From: Clostridiaceae bacterium
Lineage (GTDB): Bacteria; Bacillota; Clostridia; Oscillospirales; Acutalibacteraceae
Reading direction: 5' to 3'
DNA length: 26,475 nt
Assembly: GCA_016297645.1 (NCBI GenBank)
Contig: JAEDGF010000024.1
Location: 1 to 26,475, forward strand
The position numbers were made by a program, and so were the translations under genes. Of the stretch, positions 23,595-26,475 are shown piece after piece. Below the pieces are notes generated by a model, which saw nothing but the letters and a program-made list of their open reading frames with translations, ran no database searches and had not been told where the DNA came from. Within the stretch, counting starts at the first letter, position 1. The number at the start of each line of letters is the position of its first letter.

Positions 23595-23803
23595 AGTCTG
23601 CGGGAGTCCCGCTCTTATTGTAATGTCAGCAGGTTTTCTGAGTCTGCAAGGGTCGTCCAACACAGTTTTGTTTGCGGTTTTTCTAAACCTGCAAGGATCG
23701 TCCCATGCCGTTTTTCAGTCTTTTTTTCATTGTCGGTTTGCGTCCGATTTTACAAAAAGCCGCCCCCGAAAAACTATCTTTTCTTTGTTCTTCGCTGTTT
23801 TTC
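23595..23803. other. Non-coding spacer with degenerate repeats
   Basis: No gene is evident. CTGCAAGG-(G/A)-TCGTCC occurs twice, near 23644 and 23690, each preceded by a GTTTTTCT-like stretch. GCGGGA and TCCCGC form a perfect dyad at 23600-23612, right beside the mobile-element copy. Confidence 0.6.
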
Positions 23804-23832
23804 TTGACATAAATGAGCTTTTGTGACACAAT
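23804..23832 (+). promoter_or_regulatory. Promoter of the acetyltransferase gene
   Basis: TTGACA (23804-23809) is a perfect -35. CACAAT (23827-23832), after 17 bases, is a fair -10, about 34 bases before the start codon. Confidence 0.65.
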
Positions 23833-23865
23833 AAAAGGGACAATTTCAAACAGAGGTACAATACA

Positions 23866-24465
23866 GTGAAAGATTACCTTAAAGCATTAAAAAAACTTAT
23901 CTTCATTTTCTTTGCGGCAGAGGTGATAAAGCGCGTTGCCGCAAAGGTGAAAAAGCCGAAGGAAAGCACTACAAAAAATACTGCGGAAAAAGCTGCGGTC
24001 AACACCGACAGACTCACGATAACTCCCATGAGCGAAAACGAGCTTGAAGCGCTTATGGAAGAAACACGCAAAACCGACAGTGCGCTTGCCGATGCATACG
24101 GCGATATGCTTGAAGGCTGCCGCAAAAATCCCGAGCAATTTTTGTGGTATACCGCATGGAAAATATCCTCCCGTGAAACAGACGAAATGCTCGGCGATAT
24201 CTGCTTCAAGGGATTACCCGAGAACGGACAGCCCGAAATAGGCTACGGCATTATAGAAAAATTCAGATGCTGCGGCTACGCGACCGAAGCCGTTGAAGCG
24301 ATGTGTTCATGGGCTGAGTCGCAGAGCGCGGTAAACGCAATTGAAACGGAAGCCGTTGAGGACAACACACCGTCCTTACGCGTTCTCGAAAAATGCGGAT
24401 TTGTAAAGACGGGAGAATACGGCGAGGAGGGCGCTCGTTTTATCAGGAAAAAGGCGCAGCCGTAA
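23866..24465 (+). CDS. GNAT-family acetyltransferase with a hydrophobic N-terminal extension
   Basis: This 199-residue protein starts at GTG 23866, about 9 bases after GAGG. Residues ~1-45 are an extra segment: Lys-flanked hydrophobic residues (LIFIFFAAEVIKRVAAKVKK), then a Lys/Thr-rich linker. They could attach the enzyme to the inner face of the membrane. A GNAT domain follows (~48-195), with the usual N-terminal strand (DRLTITPM), the acetyl-CoA loop EKFRCCGYATEAVEAM (R-x-x-G-x-A type), and the final NTPSLRVLEKCGFVKTGEY. The layout resembles the RimJ/RimL group that acetylates amino groups of proteins or small molecules. The substrate is unknown. Confidence 0.88.
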   Translation: MKDYLKALKKLIFIFFAAEVIKRVAAKVKKPKESTTKNTAEKAAVNTDRLTITPMSENELEALMEETRKTDSALADAYGDMLEGCRKNPEQFLWYTAWKISSRETDEMLGDICFKGLPENGQPEIGYGIIEKFRCCGYATEAVEAMCSWAESQSAVNAIETEAVEDNTPSLRVLEKCGFVKTGEYGEEGARFIRKKAQP

Positions 24466-24535
24466 ACTGCGCGGCTTACCGATTTAACTTTGGCTGTAAA
24501 ATTATAAAAAAAGAAAATGATTGCAAAATTGTTAC

Positions 24536-24564
24536 TTGAAACACCCGACAAGCGGTGATAGAAT
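24536..24564 (+). promoter_or_regulatory. Promoter of the lipoprotein gene
   Basis: TTGAAA (24536-24541) and TAGAAT (24559-24564) are 17 bases apart, about 58 bases upstream of the ATG. Confidence 0.75.
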
Positions 24565-24622
24565 CATCTTACTTCAATACGAGCATACATAATATGCATT
24601 TTTTTGACCGGAAGGGATATAC

Positions 24623-25600
24623 ATGAAATACAAAAAAATAATCGCAGGTATTGCCGCGCTGAGCCTCCTGCTCGGACTCTCCGCATGCAAGGGCGGCGGC
24701 GACACGGAAACCACAGGTGAAAGCACGACCGCCGAAAGTACAACATCCGACGAAACCACAACGGAGGAATCCACAACCGCCGAAGAAACTACCGCCCCCG
24801 AAAAGAAATTCGTTTTTGACGAGAAAAAGGCGGCGTACATAGGCGAATTCAGTTCGGAGATATACGGAAAGCTCTTTCTGTATTTTCAGGACGACAGCAT
24901 AGCGATAAAAGACGAATTCAAAGAAATCAAATTCGTCCTTGATGCCGAGGGGTACCGCCCCGCAGCCTCCTCGGAGGGCGGAATTCAGCTCATTGCCGAG
25001 GATATGAACTTTGACGGCTACACCGATTTCAGACTTCCCTCCTCTGTCGGCAATGTAAACTCGTTTTACTATTGCTGGCTGTGGGATATGAACGCGCGAA
25101 CCTTCAAATACTACTATCCGCTCTCGGCTATCAGCTCACCCGTTTTCAACAAGGATACAAAAGAGGTCGTTTCAACAAACCGTTCCTCTGCAACGCACTA
25201 CGATGTGAGTACCTATACATGGATAGACGGTCAGCTTACGATACAAAAGCACGAGAGCGTTACCGAAACCGAGGACGCAACCGTCGGCTCTGAGGTAGCT
25301 GAGAACAACACTGTTGAGATCACGGAAGGTCTGACGGCGTTTATCACCCTCTACGGCAATCCCGGTTCACAGTGCCGCTGGTTCCCCATTGTGGAGGATG
25401 AAGATATAGTCGAGGTCTATTCCCAGACATACGAGGACTCAACCGCACAGACAAAGATCTGTTTTCAGGCGCACGGCATAGGCACGACCACCGTTGTTAT
25501 ACGCTTTGCGCTTGACCGCAACAGCGACTATGTAAGCGAAAAAATATTCAATATAACAGCGGACGATGATTTCAATATCACGATAAAAGAAATTCAGTAA
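24623..25600 (+). CDS. Surface lipoprotein with VCBS-like segment and chagasin-like C-terminal domain
   Basis: This 325-residue lipoprotein has a signal peptide at 1-21, with LSAC as lipobox and Cys22 as the lipid-modified residue. A Thr/Ser/Glu-rich linker (TTAE-type repeats, ~30-60) acts as a spacer from the membrane. A middle domain (~62-215) contains DMNFDGYTDFRLP, an Asp-rich calcium-loop pattern like those in VCBS/EF-hand-like repeats. The C-terminal ~100 residues (LYGNPGSQCRWFP, FQAHGIGTTTVVIRF, then a final strand) resemble inhibitor family I42 (chagasin), which blocks papain-like cysteine proteases, though the usual NPTTGY loop is changed. GGAAGGG lies 6 bases before the ATG. It is a single-gene unit with its own promoter and terminator. 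The inhibitor role is a hypothesis. Confidence 0.85.
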   Translation: MKYKKIIAGIAALSLLLGLSACKGGGDTETTGESTTAESTTSDETTTEESTTAEETTAPEKKFVFDEKKAAYIGEFSSEIYGKLFLYFQDDSIAIKDEFKEIKFVLDAEGYRPAASSEGGIQLIAEDMNFDGYTDFRLPSSVGNVNSFYYCWLWDMNARTFKYYYPLSAISSPVFNKDTKEVVSTNRSSATHYDVSTYTWIDGQLTIQKHESVTETEDATVGSEVAENNTVEITEGLTAFITLYGNPGSQCRWFPIVEDEDIVEVYSQTYEDSTAQTKICFQAHGIGTTTVVIRFALDRNSDYVSEKIFNITADDDFNITIKEIQ

Positions 25601-25634
25601 TTACCGCCGCATAACAAAAATACTGTAAGAACGG

Positions 25635-25682
25635 AAGCAGCTGCCGCCGGTGTAATCCCGGCAAAGAGCAGCTGCTTTTCTT
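25635..25682 (+). terminator. Intrinsic terminator of the lipoprotein gene
   Basis: AAGCAGCTGC (25635-25644) pairs with GCAGCTGCTT (25668-25677). A second inner stem, GCCGG with CCGGC, lies in the loop, and TTTTCTTTA follows. Confidence 0.88.
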
Positions 25683-25827
25683 TATCTTCGTATTTCCTCT
25701 CAGCGCAGATAATAACACCGCTTTCGATTATCAATAAACCTGTACACTGTGATAAAAGTACCGCGCATAAAGTTGATAATATGTGTTACCAATTGCGCAC
25801 ACACTGTTTTTTAACAAAATGTAGTTA

Positions 25828-26107
25828 TAGGCTGACGGGATTCAAACCCATGTCGCCCGTCAGTGCCCCTTTTCGGCACTTTTCGCCCTTTTCGTCTTGA
25901 CTTGCGTCAGCAAGCCTGCACCTCAAAAAACGAAAATTGCTCAAAAATTGTCTACTGTCGGGTGCAGAGCAGTTTTGCCTGAGCTGATTTTTGTTCAGGC
26001 AAGGCAAAGCCCGCAGCGAATACTTGATGTATTTGCAAGGGTTTTAACGCGGCATGAGCGAAAATCAGCCGGTCAAAACCGACACGGGTTCAAGTCCCGT
26101 CAGCCTA
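25828..26107 (+). mobile_element. 280-bp TA-flanked repeat element, copy 3
   Basis: This is the same 280-base element and orientation as copy 2, with TAGGCTGACGGG and CCCGTCAGCCTA at its ends. It sits about 150 bases after the lipoprotein terminator, in otherwise featureless AT-rich sequence. Confidence 0.87.
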
Positions 26108-26475
26108 GGGGCGGCATCCCGATTCGTTACAAACTCCACTCGTTGTTGTCTGCGCATATCACCGCTTACTTATTCCGTTATTCCTCAGCTCTGTAAAAAG
26201 TCACACAACGGCTAACTCTTGCTGCCAACTTTTTATGGTATCATGCTGTCCGGTTTAAAAAAACTATACCTTAGACAAGCCTATTCCTATGCTGTTACAT
26301 GACGCATAAAGTGATATTTTGTAGGGCGAGGCCCCTGCGCCGCCCCCTGCAAGTAGTTATATTTTGTCTGAAATTTCATCATTACAATGCGCCGTTTTTT
26401 TTGCAAAAAAACTGTTTCCCGAAACTTTATTGCCTGATACCTGTTCAACCTTGGAAGTGTTTATGTGTATGCAAT
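26108..26475. other. Gene-free right end of the window
   Basis: I see no supported coding frame, RNA or clear promoter. The one structured item is the GC-rich palindrome at 26321-26350. Confidence 0.6.
26321..26350. repeat. GC-rich palindromic unit
   Basis: GTAGGGCGAGGCCCCTGCGC and the following CGCCCCCTGC form an imperfect dyad (GGGCG at 26324-26328 with CGCCC at 26341-26345) in AT-rich surroundings. It resembles dispersed palindromes that I recall from intergenic regions of gut Clostridia. Confidence 0.5.

Noticed and set aside
25635..25682. A cobalamin-riboswitch-like appearance of the GC-rich structure
   Set aside because: It lies downstream of the lipoprotein gene, is followed by a T-rich tail and has no gene after it, so it is simply a terminator.

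Overview
The window looks like a chromosomal segment from an anaerobic, gut-type Firmicute of class Clostridia, probably near the Ruminococcaceae/Oscillospiraceae. This is inferred from strong AGGAGG-type ribosome sites, consensus sigma-A promoters, moderate GC, a TAXI-type TRAP transporter, PASTA-domain and InlB-repeat proteins, and lipoproteins with Ser/Thr-rich linkers. No rRNA, true tRNA, CRISPR array, phage gene or transposase gene was found.

Left part (1-10753, minus strand). A large secreted surface protein (FIVAR-like domain, InlB-type B repeats, Cys-rich repeats) runs off the left edge and has its own promoter. An A-tract-rich spacer and two terminators separate it from a complete F-type ATP synthase operon, read right to left: atpI-like, atpB, atpE, atpF, atpH, atpA, atpG, atpD, atpC. 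Two genes are unusual. The delta gene encodes only 75 residues, matching the C-terminal part of normal delta. The epsilon gene has no ATG, GTG or TTG at its expected start, and an ACG codon sits 8 bases after a good Shine-Dalgarno. Upstream lies a LysR-type regulator, also on the minus strand.

Middle part (10754-19450, plus strand). Divergent from the LysR gene is a two-gene TAXI-TRAP importer (lipoprotein receptor plus fused permease). A LysR-type inverted repeat is centred near -66 of its promoter. A zinc-ribbon/pseudokinase/PASTA membrane protein follows, with degenerate catalytic motifs. Then come cysE and cysS (cysteine synthesis and charging) and a membrane-anchored PI-PLC-like protein.

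Right part (19451-26475). This is an accessory-looking region. It has three nearly identical 280-bp repeats, flanked by TA, whose inverted ends each resemble a tRNA T-arm; they look like a recently active non-autonomous mobile element. Between them lie a 45-residue amphipathic small protein under a perfect consensus promoter; a metal-resistance operon (ArsR/SmtB repressor, stand-alone HMA protein, P1B-type ATPase) with an operator overlapping its start; an acetyltransferase with a hydrophobic N-terminus; and a lipoprotein with a chagasin-like C-terminal domain. The last ~370 bases hold no gene I can support.
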